Below are positions 1 through 6,036 of a stretch of DNA of 53,472 nucleotides, in pieces. Source of the stretch: a virus. Positions within the stretch are counted from its first letter, which is position 1; every line of letters starts with the position of its first letter. The notes under the pieces were generated by a model. It searched no databases, was not told the DNA's origin, and saw nothing but the letters and a program-made list of their open reading frames with translations. Both the position numbers and the translations under genes were made by a program. Where the stretch lies: positions 1 through 53,472 of the IMG/VR virus record IMGVR_UViG_3300025930_000004, one strand, 5' to 3'.

Positions 1-99
1 AGGGTTGCGTGGCGTATTATTTGATGGTACGATATTAGCGCCGGGCTCGTATTCAGCCAGGCACAGGTTTCGACTCGACTTGGGGTCCGGTCAAAACCA
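1..99. repeat. Terminal direct repeat, left copy (99 bp)
   Basis: Identical base for base to the last 99 bases of the window. Exact identity with this length is typical of a circular molecule opened during assembly, so the unique genome is about 53,373 bp. A true short terminal repeat of a linear virion genome is possible but less likely. The repeat lies within the gene-free region, and a probable promoter is inside it. Confidence 0.95.
5..33 (+). promoter_or_regulatory. Putative sigma70 promoter P1 of the non-coding region
   Basis: TTGCGT (5-10), a 17-base spacer and TACGAT (28-33). Transcription would begin near base 40 and run into the terminator hairpin at 109-153. No open reading frame with a ribosome site follows, so the product would be an RNA of about 115 bases. 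Confidence 0.4.
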
Positions 100-153
100 A
101 CCAGTATACCGGGGGACACAAGCTGCAGGGTCTGTGTCTCCCGGTCTTTTTTT
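40..153 (+). ncRNA. Putative small RNA, about 115 nt, ending in a rho-independent terminator
   Basis: The segment lies between promoter P1 and a strong terminator and has no convincing coding frame. It contains GTTTCGACTCGAC, a partly self-complementary stretch, and TTGGGGTCCG, which reappears almost unchanged near 278-287. The family is not recognised. It could instead be the 5' domain of a longer structured RNA that continues towards base 925. Confidence 0.35.
109..153 (+). terminator. Rho-independent terminator in the non-coding region
   Basis: A 12-base-pair stem (109-120 with 133-144, one G-U pair) with a 12-base loop is followed directly by TCTTTTTTT. The T-run is only on the plus strand, which supports plus-strand transcription of this region. 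Confidence 0.7.
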
Positions 154-435
154 GGTGCAAACACCGGCTTGTGCAGGGCGCACCGGCGCATTCATTGGTA
201 GGATAAAACACAAGCCGCTGATCCACAAATGAAGGATTAGCGGCTTGGTCCGTCCCAGCAGGGGCGGCGTTTATGATGATTGGGGTCCGTGCCTCGTCTT
301 GCGCTCCAAACTTGCCTAAAATAATTATCGTAAAGAATAGCCGTTTCCTTCACTTTCGCCTAATGAACTTGTCAGCAATTTGTAAGTATTGGGCCGGGCC
401 TTGACGCCAGCAAACTGACGTGCTAGACTGAGTAT
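154..435. other. Gene-free structured stretch
   Basis: No coding frame with a credible start is seen. It holds a near-perfect 13-base-pair hairpin (212-224 with 234-246, 9-base loop). On the minus strand that hairpin is followed by GTGTTTTAT, a weak terminator-like tail. A smaller hairpin of type CCGTCCC-AGCA-GGGGCGG follows at about 250-266. A-rich sequence lies around 316-340. I cannot say which strand is functional here. Confidence 0.5.
401..429 (+). promoter_or_regulatory. Putative extended -10 promoter P2 of the non-coding region
   Basis: TTGACG (401-406), a 17-base spacer ending TGC, then TAGACT (424-429). The end of the spacer and start of the -10, GACGTGCTA, also occur in the promoter at 5647-5675. 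The transcript would start near 436. Confidence 0.5.
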
Positions 436-542
436 GCCGGGCCGAACGGAAGCGACCGGCGGTGGTAGTACATAAAAAATCTCCAGAACACTCCCCGATT
501 TATCGGGGGGAGGAATGGTAGCTATCTCTCTATCTCCCCTAA

Positions 543-571
543 TTGCTCGAACTGTCGAAAAGTGGTATAAT
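543..571 (+). promoter_or_regulatory. Putative promoter P3 with perfect -10
   Basis: TTGCTC (543-548), a 17-base spacer and a perfect TATAAT (566-571), preceded by TG in the extended -10 position. The start would be near 578. The transcript would run about 345 bases to the terminator at 886-922 with no credible gene inside, so an RNA product is likely. Confidence 0.6.
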
Positions 572-577
572 TACTCC

Positions 578-925
578 TGTGCAAAGGCACCGTGCCCCCA
601 CGGACGTTTCGCACCTTAACAAGAGAAACTTACGGGTTGTCGGCCATAGGTCTGGGCCGACGTAAAAGTTCTCCAGCGTAGAAACCTTCAAGCTATGCTT
701 AGGATTCTACTAACATGCAGAGGGTGGTATATCCGTTCTCTGCGGGCGCTCACCAGTGCGCCTATCGTGTCGATGTCGGTCAACACCTCAGAGCATCGAG
801 GTTGCGACCGGGTTAGTCTTCAGATGCAAGCTCCCCAGCTTTAGCGGGGAGTAACTGACTTGAGTTCCTCCTGCTGGTTGTATAAAAAAGAGAGTCGGCG
901 CTGCATAGGCCGACTCTCTTTTATT
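578..925 (+). ncRNA. Putative structured non-coding RNA, about 345 nt
   Basis: Bounded by promoter P3 and the terminator at 886-922. It contains consecutive hairpins: GTCGGCC/GGGCCGAC near 638-660, a TAGAAnCC/GGnTTCTA pair near 678-709, CAGAG/CTCTG near 719-743, GGCGC/GCGCC near 745-764, a TCGATG/CATCGA pair near 769-799, and CTCCCC/GGGGAG at 831-851 with a UUUA loop. The last hairpin and its flanks (GATGCAAG before, GTAACTGAC after) resemble the right-end hairpin of IS200/IS605 elements, which is also the 3' end of TnpB guide RNAs. No TnpB or IscB gene is present. It may be a large ornate phage RNA of the GOLLD/ROOL kind, but no family motif was identified. Confidence 0.5.
886..922. terminator. 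Bidirectional terminator between the non-coding RNA and the repressor operon
   Basis: A perfect 14-base-pair inverted repeat (886-899 with 909-922) with a 9-base loop. It carries A-runs on one side and T-runs on the other, so it can stop transcription from both strands. It separates the plus-strand RNA region from the minus-strand repressor operon. Confidence 0.85.
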
Positions 926-1026
926 GGTAGCACGCACGTTCTTACTTTGTGGCTGCGTAGGCGTGGCAAGGCGGGGCTTTGGCGTGTGGGGCTGCTAGAT
1001 TGTGCGTTGGAACGATTGCGGGCGTT

Positions 1027-1236
1027 CTACGAGGCTTCTGTGGGCTTGGCGTCCGTTTTGGATACAATCCCGTAAATCAGCCGTTGCTCGAAACGCCAAA
1101 AATCGTCATCATCGCCCGTCACCTTCATAAGCGCCTCGATAGTATCCTCGTCAAACCAATGCGATTCAATTAGCTTGGCATAGCTCATCAAATACAACAA
1201 GGTGTCTAGATCGCACCTGATTTTGTAGATTCTCAT
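1027..1236 (-). CDS. Hypothetical acidic protein, last gene of the repressor operon
   Basis: The 69-residue protein is not recognised. It is rich in Asp, Glu and Tyr in its first half and has no membrane segment. The ATG at 1236 follows a GGGAGAG ribosome site located in the end of the upstream gene, 7 bases away. The junction (about 1231-1246) is nearly the same sequence as the junction in front of the preceding gene, and both proteins begin Met-Arg-Ile, which suggests that the two start regions were duplicated. Its position after the XRE repressor suggests expression in the lysogen. Confidence 0.65.
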   Translation of the reverse strand: MRIYKIRCDLDTLLYLMSYAKLIESHWFDEDTIEALMKVTGDDDDFWRFEQRLIYGIVSKTDAKPTEAS

Positions 1237-1243
1237 TGTGCGC

Positions 1244-1558
1244 CTACTCTCCCTGCATCATTTCCTTCATCAAATCTATCTCTTGAGCTACCATCGATAT
1301 AGCACTTCTCCATTCGTCTTTATCTACCAAAGTTCTCAAATCTTCTTTGTCCCACGCTGGCGCTGTGACAAGATATTGGATGCTTCCGAACAGCTCTCTG
1401 ATTGCCCTGGGAAAATGTTCGGGCCAAAAGATAGCGGCGTATGGCAGATCGGGGGCGTCATCGCTGGATTGCTCGGATAACTCGAAAATCCTGGCAATGG
1501 TGATCAATGCGTTAATCTTGTCATGGCTAGTCAATTCGGTTTCAATTGTGATTCTCAT
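1244..1558 (-). CDS. Hypothetical protein of the lysogenic operon
   Basis: A 104-residue soluble protein not matched to a family. It has a mixed helical pattern, an acidic stretch with several Asp and Pro near residues 32-40, and a Met-rich, Glu-rich C-terminus. A ribosome site lies just before the ATG at 1558, overlapping the end of the membrane-protein gene. Lysogeny genes in such places often encode superinfection immunity functions, but nothing in the sequence proves this. Confidence 0.65.
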   Translation of the reverse strand: MRITIETELTSHDKINALITIARIFELSEQSSDDAPDLPYAAIFWPEHFPRAIRELFGSIQYLVTAPAWDKEDLRTLVDKDEWRSAISMVAQEIDLMKEMMQGE

Positions 1559-1565
1559 CGTGTGC

Positions 1566-1751
1566 CTATCTTCCGGTGATCGTGAACGTTACCTGTGTAC
1601 TGAAAATAGCCACGATAACCAGAAGAATAAGTAGGCCGATACCAAGCGTGACTCCGCAGGCTGTGCTGCGTTTGCCTATCCGGTAAATGGCATAGGCGCA
1701 GGCGGCCAGGATTGCCACGAAGATCAGGGATGGAACTGGCGTGATGTCCAT
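1566..1751 (-). CDS. Small two-helix membrane protein of the repressor operon
   Basis: The 61-residue protein has two hydrophobic segments (about residues 8-24 and 34-52) separated by a short basic turn (RIGKRS), so it should sit in the inner membrane as a hairpin. AGGAGT lies about 7 bases before the ATG at 1751. Co-transcribed with the repressor, it would be made in the lysogen; a superinfection-exclusion role is possible, but this is inference. No family was recognised. Confidence 0.65.
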   Translation of the reverse strand: MDITPVPSLIFVAILAACAYAIYRIGKRSTACGVTLGIGLLILLVIVAIFSTQVTFTITGR

Positions 1752-1756
1752 TGTCT

Positions 1757-2005
1757 CTACTCCTGTCCTGGCGCATGACTCATCTTGGCGCGTAACTTCT
1801 TTTCCTCAGTGCCCCATGCCAACACATCGTTAGGCGTGCAGCCTAAGACCTCGACCAGTTTATCCAGATTGGTGGAAGCAAATGAGCCACCAGCAAACCA
1901 CGTCGATATAGTTTGCTTGCTCACGCCGATCTCCTCGGCTAGATGCGCAAAGCGTCTAATTTTTAGTTTGCGCATTTGGGCTTGCACCTTACCCTTTACG
2001 ATCAT
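1757..2005 (-). CDS. XRE-family phage repressor
   Basis: An 82-residue DNA-binding protein consisting almost entirely of a helix-turn-helix domain: AHLAEEIGVSKQTISTWFAGG (in part) at about residues 20-40 has the classic spacing of Cro/CI proteins. There is no cleavage or dimerisation domain, so it resembles single-domain XRE repressors rather than LexA-like CI. GGAGG sits 8 bases before the ATG at 2005; longer upstream starts would cross the promoter. The divergent promoters 40-125 bases upstream and the ATGTA-AA-TACAT inverted repeat make it the likely lysogeny switch regulator. It heads the four-gene leftward operon. Confidence 0.85.
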   Translation of the reverse strand: MIVKGKVQAQMRKLKIRRFAHLAEEIGVSKQTISTWFAGGSFASTNLDKLVEVLGCTPNDVLAWGTEEKKLRAKMSHAPGQE

Positions 2006-2042
2006 CACCCTTTCCTCCCTTCGTGATTGATGCCTCCTATCT

Positions 2043-2070
2043 ATTATAGTCAATCCGTATGAAATGTAAA
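2043..2070 (-). promoter_or_regulatory. Leftward repressor promoter
   Basis: On the minus strand: TTTACA (2070-2065), a 16-base spacer and a perfect TATAAT (2048-2043). The transcript starts about 30 bases before the repressor start codon. Confidence 0.75.
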
Positions 2071-2075
2071 TACAT
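2064..2075. promoter_or_regulatory. Candidate repressor operator
   Basis: The inverted repeat ATGTA-AA-TACAT overlaps the -35 box of the leftward promoter, where a repressor could control its own gene. CCGTA-type half sites recur at about 2056 and 2078, and CGTATGG at about 2098, so several related sites may exist up to the rightward promoter. Confidence 0.45.
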
Positions 2076-2100
2076 AGCCGTACTTCGTAGGGTAATCGTA

Positions 2101-2130
2101 TGGAACAGATTGAACAAAGTGTGCTATAAT
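2101..2130 (+). promoter_or_regulatory. Rightward early promoter
   Basis: TGGAAC (2101-2106), an 18-base spacer ending TGC, and a perfect TATAAT (2125-2130). It drives the early genes beginning at 2230. The leader contains an 8-base-pair hairpin, AACCGGCG (2166-2173) with CGCCGGTT (2191-2198), possibly regulatory. Confidence 0.65.
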
Positions 2131-2229
2131 TCAAGTGTACCAGAACGTTACACGAGCGAACAGAAAACCGGCGCCACCCTAGACAAGTTACGCCGGTTCT
2201 CCGAAACCCTAGCAAAAGGATTCAAAACC

Positions 2230-2535
2230 ATGTTAACCTACCAGTGGGCAGTAACACAAGAACAGCAGGCAATCAGTGACGGTGCGCTGCTGGCGGATGC
2301 ACAAGCGGGATGGGCACTCATTCGCAGTTTGGCCGCAGAAGCCGAGGCGGTGCGTATCGAGACGGACGGGCTATTCGATGCAGGCTGGCCGCTGACGGAT
2401 GCGCAGGTTACGGAGTTGATGGCCGATGCGCCGGCAGATTTTGCCGAAGCCGTGCAAGAGTACGAAGATAAGGGTGCGCAGTACGTGGCGCCGGGGATTG
2501 ACTGGGCAGCTGTTGAGGATGGGGAGTGGAACTGA
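2230..2535 (+). CDS. Hypothetical acidic early protein
   Basis: The 101-residue protein is not recognised. It is Ala- and Glu-rich, probably mostly helical, with a Trp-containing C-terminus. An in-frame start farther upstream (2059) is rejected because the promoter lies downstream of it. The ATG at 2230 has AAAGGA 9 bases before it. As the first gene of the rightward operon it would be made immediately after induction. Its stop codon overlaps the start of the next gene. Confidence 0.65.
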   Translation: MLTYQWAVTQEQQAISDGALLADAQAGWALIRSLAAEAEAVRIETDGLFDAGWPLTDAQVTELMADAPADFAEAVQEYEDKGAQYVAPGIDWAAVEDGEWN

Positions 2536-2777
2536 TGAACTGGCACATCACGAACCCCTACCGCAAGGACGACTGGACGGTAGACGCAAATGACTTTCTG
2601 GCGGCTGTCAGGTGGGAAGCGGACATGCACGAGGAGATAGCCGCCAAAGCCGCAAACATGGCCGGAGTGCAGCCGGAAGTGTTGGGAGCGATGCGCCTTG
2701 AGGCGGCTGAGTGGCGGAAGCTACAGGCGCAGGCGCAGGCAGGGTCCAGGTTCCACAAGGGGCTGGCGTGGTCGTAG
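2535..2777 (+). CDS. Hypothetical early protein
   Basis: An 80-residue protein without a recognised domain. It is probably helical, with Ala-rich segments and repeated Gln-Ala near the C-terminus. The ATG at 2535 overlaps the preceding TGA, with GGGGAG 8 bases upstream; a GTG at 2526 is possible but less well placed. It is translationally coupled to the upstream gene. Confidence 0.65.
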   Translation: MNWHITNPYRKDDWTVDANDFLAAVRWEADMHEEIAAKAANMAGVQPEVLGAMRLEAAEWRKLQAQAQAGSRFHKGLAWS

Positions 2778-2829
2778 GGTAAGCGGGGGCGGGCGTGGCT
2801 TGCCCCTTTGACGATAGGAGGATGGGAAG

Positions 2830-3066
2830 ATGGAAACCACAGCTACTGAGTACCCAACCAATCCGAAGTTTTATGCGCTGCGTGTCAACGGCAAAGCCAA
2901 TATTCGCAAAGTAGCCAAATCGCTGCTGGATGCGCAGATATATTTTCAGGTCAATCCAGTCTCAGACGTTGCCGTAATCTTTGCGGTGTTGGACTGGACG
3001 AATGGCAATGGCATCAATTGCCCGGAAGTTTTGCGCCAAGCCCTCCACAAGGCTGTTGGCGAGTAG
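2830..3066 (+). CDS. Hypothetical early protein
   Basis: A 78-residue protein of mixed composition, start supported by AGGAGG 8 bases before the ATG. No membrane segment, metal motif or known domain is visible. It lies directly before the promoter and hairpin that precede the recombination ATPase, so it ends the first early operon. Confidence 0.65.
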   Translation: METTATEYPTNPKFYALRVNGKANIRKVAKSLLDAQIYFQVNPVSDVAVIFAVLDWTNGNGINCPEVLRQALHKAVGE

Positions 3067-3071
3067 GGCTG

Positions 3072-3100
3072 TAGACGCCACAAACGCATTTTGCTAGAAT
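3072..3100 (+). promoter_or_regulatory. Putative promoter of the recombination ATPase operon
   Basis: TAGACG (3072-3077), a 17-base spacer ending TGC, then TAGAAT (3095-3100). It belongs to the same extended -10 type as other early promoters here. A GGGGGC/GCCCCC hairpin directly follows and ends just before the AGGAGG of the next gene, so it could mask or expose that ribosome site. Confidence 0.45.
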
Positions 3101-3134
3101 AGGGGGCCACTGTGCCCCCAGGAGGATAACTAAG

Positions 3135-4211
3135 ATGTTCCAGAAAGCCACAAAGAAAGCCGCAAAGCTCAGAATGTCTATCGCTGGGCCGTCTGGGTCG
3201 GGCAAGACATACACCGCCTTGCTATTTGCGCAGGCTCTTTCTCCGAGCGGCAAAATTGCCGTTGTGGATACAGAGCATGGTAGCGCAAGCAAGTACGCCG
3301 ACCAGTTCGATTTTGATGTAGTTGAGTTATCGAACTTCCACCCGGACAAGTACGTCAAGGCCATCAGCGCCGCTGTGTCTGGTGGATACGAGGTTGTGAT
3401 CCTTGACTCCATTACCCACGCATGGAATGGTCCGGGGGGCATCCTGGCGATAGTCAACCAGAATTTCGGCAAGTGGAAGGACGTACAGCCGGTTGAGCAG
3501 GCGTTCATCGAAGCTATCGTGGGCAGCCCGATCCATATCATTGCCACGATGCGTGCCAAAGTGCAGTATGAGGTTGAGAAGGATACCAACGGCAAGCCCA
3601 GCCCGAAGAAAATCGGAATGGGGGCCATCCAGAGAGACGGAATGGAATATGAGTTTGACATTGCCGCCATGATGGACGTGCAGAACACCATCACTGTCGA
3701 AAAGACTCGCTGTTCAGCCATCCAGGGCGTTGTGGTCAACCGGCCTGACGCATCGTTTATGACGCCCATTCTGCGATGGCTGGCTGCTGGGCCGGTCCAC
3801 CCTGAAGTGCAATTCATGGCCGATGGCCAGCCGCCCGCTGAAGATGAGCAGCCCGCCGAAACCAGACCAGGCCAAATCACTGAGGCGCAGCTTAATACGA
3901 TCCATGCGCTGGGCGTGGCCCTCTACGGTAGCTCGGCCACCTGGGATGCCAAGCGGCCCGGCATCGTGGACGCAACGAGCAGCCACCGCACCAAATCGAG
4001 CAAGGAACTTTGGCAGGCGGAAGCGACTAGCCTGATCACGGTCCTGGAAAAGCGAGTGGTTGCCGAGGCGAAGCGACTCGCCAAGCCGCTGGTTGGTAGC
4101 GGGCAGATTGCCACGGTTGACGAAATTGACCAGTCCTATGGCGTGGAGCTGGCGCAGTCGTTGACGAATTTGCGCAAGGTGATTGAGCAGGCGCAGCCGG
4201 TGACGGCGTAG
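3135..4211 (+). CDS. Sak4-like AAA ATPase (phage recombination mediator)
   Basis: A 358-residue RecA-fold ATPase. The Walker A motif GPSGSGKT is at residues 18-25, an acidic DTEHGS strand end at 45-50 is typical of phage RecA-like proteins, and the Walker B VVILDS is at 87-92. The AAA_24/Sak4 type promotes single-strand annealing or strand exchange in phage replication and repair. The C-terminal third (after about residue 230) is an acidic linker and a helical domain. It has an AGGAGG ribosome site. No exonuclease or single-strand binding protein was recognised nearby, so it may use host partners. Family assignment comes from motifs only. Confidence 0.8.
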   Translation: MFQKATKKAAKLRMSIAGPSGSGKTYTALLFAQALSPSGKIAVVDTEHGSASKYADQFDFDVVELSNFHPDKYVKAISAAVSGGYEVVILDSITHAWNGPGGILAIVNQNFGKWKDVQPVEQAFIEAIVGSPIHIIATMRAKVQYEVEKDTNGKPSPKKIGMGAIQRDGMEYEFDIAAMMDVQNTITVEKTRCSAIQGVVVNRPDASFMTPILRWLAAGPVHPEVQFMADGQPPAEDEQPAETRPGQITEAQLNTIHALGVALYGSSATWDAKRPGIVDATSSHRTKSSKELWQAEATSLITVLEKRVVAEAKRLAKPLVGSGQIATVDEIDQSYGVELAQSLTNLRKVIEQAQPVTA

Positions 4212-4219
4212 GAGGAACC

Positions 4220-4405
4220 ATGAACACTGAATACAGAATCAAGGTTGAAACACTTGCGGATGCAGTGAAAGACTGGCGAGCTGATTTGCTTGGACCTATC
4301 CCCCCTGCAGAGGCAGAGAGGAAACTAGACGAGATTCGGCAACGGTTGGCAGCGATAGAACACACATTACGGGCCATGCTGAGAGATGCGCCACGGCTGA
4401 GATAG
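4220..4405 (+). CDS. Small coiled-coil protein downstream of the ATPase
   Basis: A 61-residue protein, almost wholly helical, with heptad-like spacing of Leu and Ile between residues 33 and 57. AGGAGG lies 5 bases upstream of the ATG and the gene starts only 8 bases after the ATPase, so the two are co-translated. It might be an accessory of the ATPase, but no family is recognised. Confidence 0.6.
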   Translation: MNTEYRIKVETLADAVKDWRADLLGPIPPAEAERKLDEIRQRLAAIEHTLRAMLRDAPRLR

Positions 4406-4484
4406 CTTGACGGCATAGGGTGCAGGGCCGGGGCGACTCGGCCTTGCTATTTCAAGTTGGCATAAGGAAAAGGAGAAGGGCATC

Positions 4485-4700
4485 ATGGGTTATGACAACA
4501 AGATTACATTCTCTATCGTTGGCACCAGCGAGGAACCAAACTATCCTATCGGTGCGATTGTGTACGCTCTGGAGGACTTGATCAAGCGGCTGAAGGAAAT
4601 CCCGCAAGAGGGCAACGACACAACCGGCAGCCTCACAATGGAAAGCGAGTTCGTAAAGCTGAGATTTTCTTGCAATGATAGACGGTCATGGGTCAAGTAG
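4485..4700 (+). CDS. Hypothetical early protein
   Basis: A 71-residue soluble protein, probably alpha/beta, with no recognised domain. The start is supported by AAGGAGAAGG about 7 bases before the ATG. The preceding gap (4406-4484) contains a GGCCG/CGGCC hairpin. It continues the early operon. Confidence 0.6.
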   Translation: MGYDNKITFSIVGTSEEPNYPIGAIVYALEDLIKRLKEIPQEGNDTTGSLTMESEFVKLRFSCNDRRSWVK

Positions 4701-4744
4701 TTAGGGTTGAGAACGTCGATTCCCATTAGGAATAGGAGGGTAGG

Positions 4745-5032
4745 ATGTTAGACGTAACGATATGCGACAGATGTAGCACGGTCATTTTGGGCGAGGATGC
4801 AAATGACGGATTTGGTGCATTTGAGGGTGGTACGCTCTGCAATGATTGCCATTCAGCAATGTGGCTTGATTTATGGGGCAAGTGGGATTGCCCTGTCTGT
4901 GGCAAGACGCACAGAGATCCGAACAAGGTAAGACAGACGTGCTGCGGTAAGTGCGGCTCTATCGTCAAACTGACGGATACGAATACGGAAGGGTGGCGAG
5001 AGGCAAAACCTACGGGCGAGACGGTTGACTGA
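4745..5032 (+). CDS. Small zinc-ribbon protein
   Basis: The 95-residue protein contains four cysteine pairs or Cys/His clusters: CDRC (8-11), CNDCH (32-36), CPVCGKTH (about 49-56) and CCGKC (about 67-71). This is enough for two zinc-binding knuckles and suggests a nucleic-acid or protein adaptor role. AGGAGGG lies 5 bases upstream. The family is unknown. It is part of the early operon of small genes. Confidence 0.65.
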   Translation: MLDVTICDRCSTVILGEDANDGFGAFEGGTLCNDCHSAMWLDLWGKWDCPVCGKTHRDPNKVRQTCCGKCGSIVKLTDTNTEGWREAKPTGETVD

Positions 5033-5093
5033 CTTTGAAAACAGTCCGGCTCATAGAGCATAGCACGCCCAGCCAGGGCGGAAGGGGTGAGCG

Positions 5094-5381
5094 ATGGACG
5101 GGCGAATCGTTTACGATTGGGGGCAACCAATGGGCGTCAAGATTAGCACGGCGGATGACGATGTGAGGCGAGGAGCTAGGAGGGGTGAGGGGATGACAGG
5201 CAGCAAAACGATTTTGGAGCTTGAACGTATGGGGCTAGTGTCCACAGATGCCGAAATTGAACGGCTGCGGGCAGAGCGTGACGACCTCGCCGCCAAGCTG
5301 GAGGCGGCTAACGCTGAGTTGCACGAGCTGCGCATCAAGGCGGGGATGGGAGGGGCGAGGGGCAATCCATGCGAAATATAG
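5094..5381 (+). CDS. Hypothetical protein with C-terminal coiled coil
   Basis: From the ATG at 5094 the product has 95 residues. Residues about 53-83 form a clear coiled coil (repeated IERL/RAERDDLAAKLEA heptads). A second ATG at 5193 has a better ribosome site (AGGAGGGG, 7 bases), giving a shorter protein made only of the coiled-coil region. I keep the longer form with caution. It overlaps the next gene by 13 bases. Confidence 0.5.
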   Translation: MDGRIVYDWGQPMGVKISTADDDVRRGARRGEGMTGSKTILELERMGLVSTDAEIERLRAERDDLAAKLEAANAELHELRIKAGMGGARGNPCEI

Positions 5382-5626
5382 ACTGGCGGCAGGCCCAGGT
5401 CGGCTACTGGTATACGTGGTGCTGCCACCTGGATTTGTCTCAAATCGTGGATGAAACTGATTTGGCCGAATGCCTGGAGGAGTGGGAACTTGATAGCGAC
5501 CTTCCGCCTCACACGGTCTGGAAAACCAGGCGTGATGCGTTGTTGGATATACGAGATCAGTGGACACGTTACCCAGATGTGATAGCAGAAATCGATGCGC
5601 TGTTGGCGAATGACGCCGTTCCTTAA
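5369..5626 (+). CDS. Hypothetical acidic Trp-rich protein
   Basis: An 85-residue protein with many Trp, Asp and Glu residues and a helical C-terminus; no family is recognised. A GAGGGG ribosome site lies 7 bases before the ATG, within the preceding gene. It is the last gene before an independent promoter. Confidence 0.6.
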   Translation: MRNIDWRQAQVGYWYTWCCHLDLSQIVDETDLAECLEEWELDSDLPPHTVWKTRRDALLDIRDQWTRYPDVIAEIDALLANDAVP

Positions 5627-5646
5627 TGCAACGTTCAGGCAACGCA

Positions 5647-5675
5647 TTGACAGTCACGAACGGACGTGCTATGCT
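5647..5675 (+). promoter_or_regulatory. Strong extended -10 promoter
   Basis: A perfect TTGACA (5647-5652), a 17-base spacer ending GTGC, and TATGCT (5670-5675). The start site should lie near 5682, directly at a 13-base palindrome that is a likely operator. Confidence 0.75.
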
Positions 5676-5683
5676 AGGGTGCA

Positions 5684-5696
5684 GTACGCAGCGTAC
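5684..5696. promoter_or_regulatory. Palindromic operator at a transcription start
   Basis: GTACGC-A-GCGTAC is a perfect inverted repeat placed from about +2 to +15 of the promoter above, a classic position for a repressor. The sequence differs from the ATGTA-type repeat near the XRE gene, so a different regulator may act here. Confidence 0.5.
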
Positions 5697-5714
5697 ATAA
5701 GCGCCCTGCCAAAT

Positions 5715-5831
5715 ATGAACGCAGATAACGACGAGTTGCGGCAATTTTTGATTATACTTCGCCAAGCATTGCTGATGATTGTCTCGTGGATCGAGCGTAA
5801 ATATAACCTGAAACAGCCGACAGCTAAATAA
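5715..5831 (+). CDS. Possible 38-residue helical peptide
   Basis: A short reading frame between the 5647 promoter and the terminator at 5872. The peptide is amphipathic, with a hydrophobic core (QFLIILRQALLMIVSWI) that could insert into a membrane. No good ribosome site is visible before the ATG at 5715. The tight promoter-gene-terminator arrangement supports a real transcript; it might instead be a regulatory RNA. A longer in-frame start at 5595 would precede the promoter. Confidence 0.4.
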   Translation: MNADNDELRQFLIILRQALLMIVSWIERKYNLKQPTAK

Positions 5832-5871
5832 GTGCCAGTACCGTAAGGTCCCGGCAAAGAGTTTACACCAG

Positions 5872-5914
5872 TAGCTCCAATGTTCCCGGTGGGAATGTTG
5901 GAGCTATTTGTTTT
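5872..5914 (+). terminator. Rho-independent terminator ending the early region
   Basis: A 16-base stem (5872-5887 with 5891-5906) with a 2-base internal mismatch, loop GGT and the tail TTTGTTTT. It isolates the early transcription unit from the CHAT/EAD module. Confidence 0.85.
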
Positions 5915-5939
5915 CTGACTGGACCCCATTTTTCAGAAG

Positions 5940-5997
5940 GAGGGGATGTTACTAGCATCCCCTCCCCTGCCCGGTAGAGGGGACGAACCCCCACCGG
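5940..5997. other. Two hairpins upstream of the CHAT/EAD operon
   Basis: GAGGGGATG (5940-5948) pairs with CATCCCCTC (5956-5964) around a 7-base loop. CCGGT (5971-5975) pairs with ACCGG (5993-5997), with an inner GGGG/CCCC pairing. A weak -10, TATACT, follows at 6008-6013. This leader could control the module downstream. On the minus strand the second hairpin reads GGGGGTTCGTCCCC, like a tRNA T-arm, but no tRNA surrounds it. Confidence 0.5.
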
Positions 5998-6036
5998 ACA
6001 ATAACATTATACTCCTGCGCCGCCGCCAGCGAAATC

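Noticed and set aside
50-310. tmRNA or tRNA, suggested by GGTTTCGACTC and by TTGGGGTCCG
   Set aside because: No acceptor stem, no matching 3' CCA domain and no tag reading frame could be assembled on either strand.
1-860. Definite assignment as GOLLD or ROOL RNA
   Set aside because: Size and setting agree, but I could not recognise conserved family motifs without a covariance search.
821-860. Complete IS200/IS605 insertion sequence
   Set aside because: Only a right-end-like hairpin is seen; there is no transposase, no TnpB and no recognisable left end.
3014-3880. Long minus-strand open frame opposite the Sak4-like ATPase gene
   Set aside because: It is the antisense of a clear ATPase gene with Walker motifs, without a ribosome site.
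5971-6000. tRNA T-arm (GGGGGTTCGTCCCC on the minus strand)
   Set aside because: It is explained by a simple hairpin; no D-arm, anticodon arm or acceptor stem is found.
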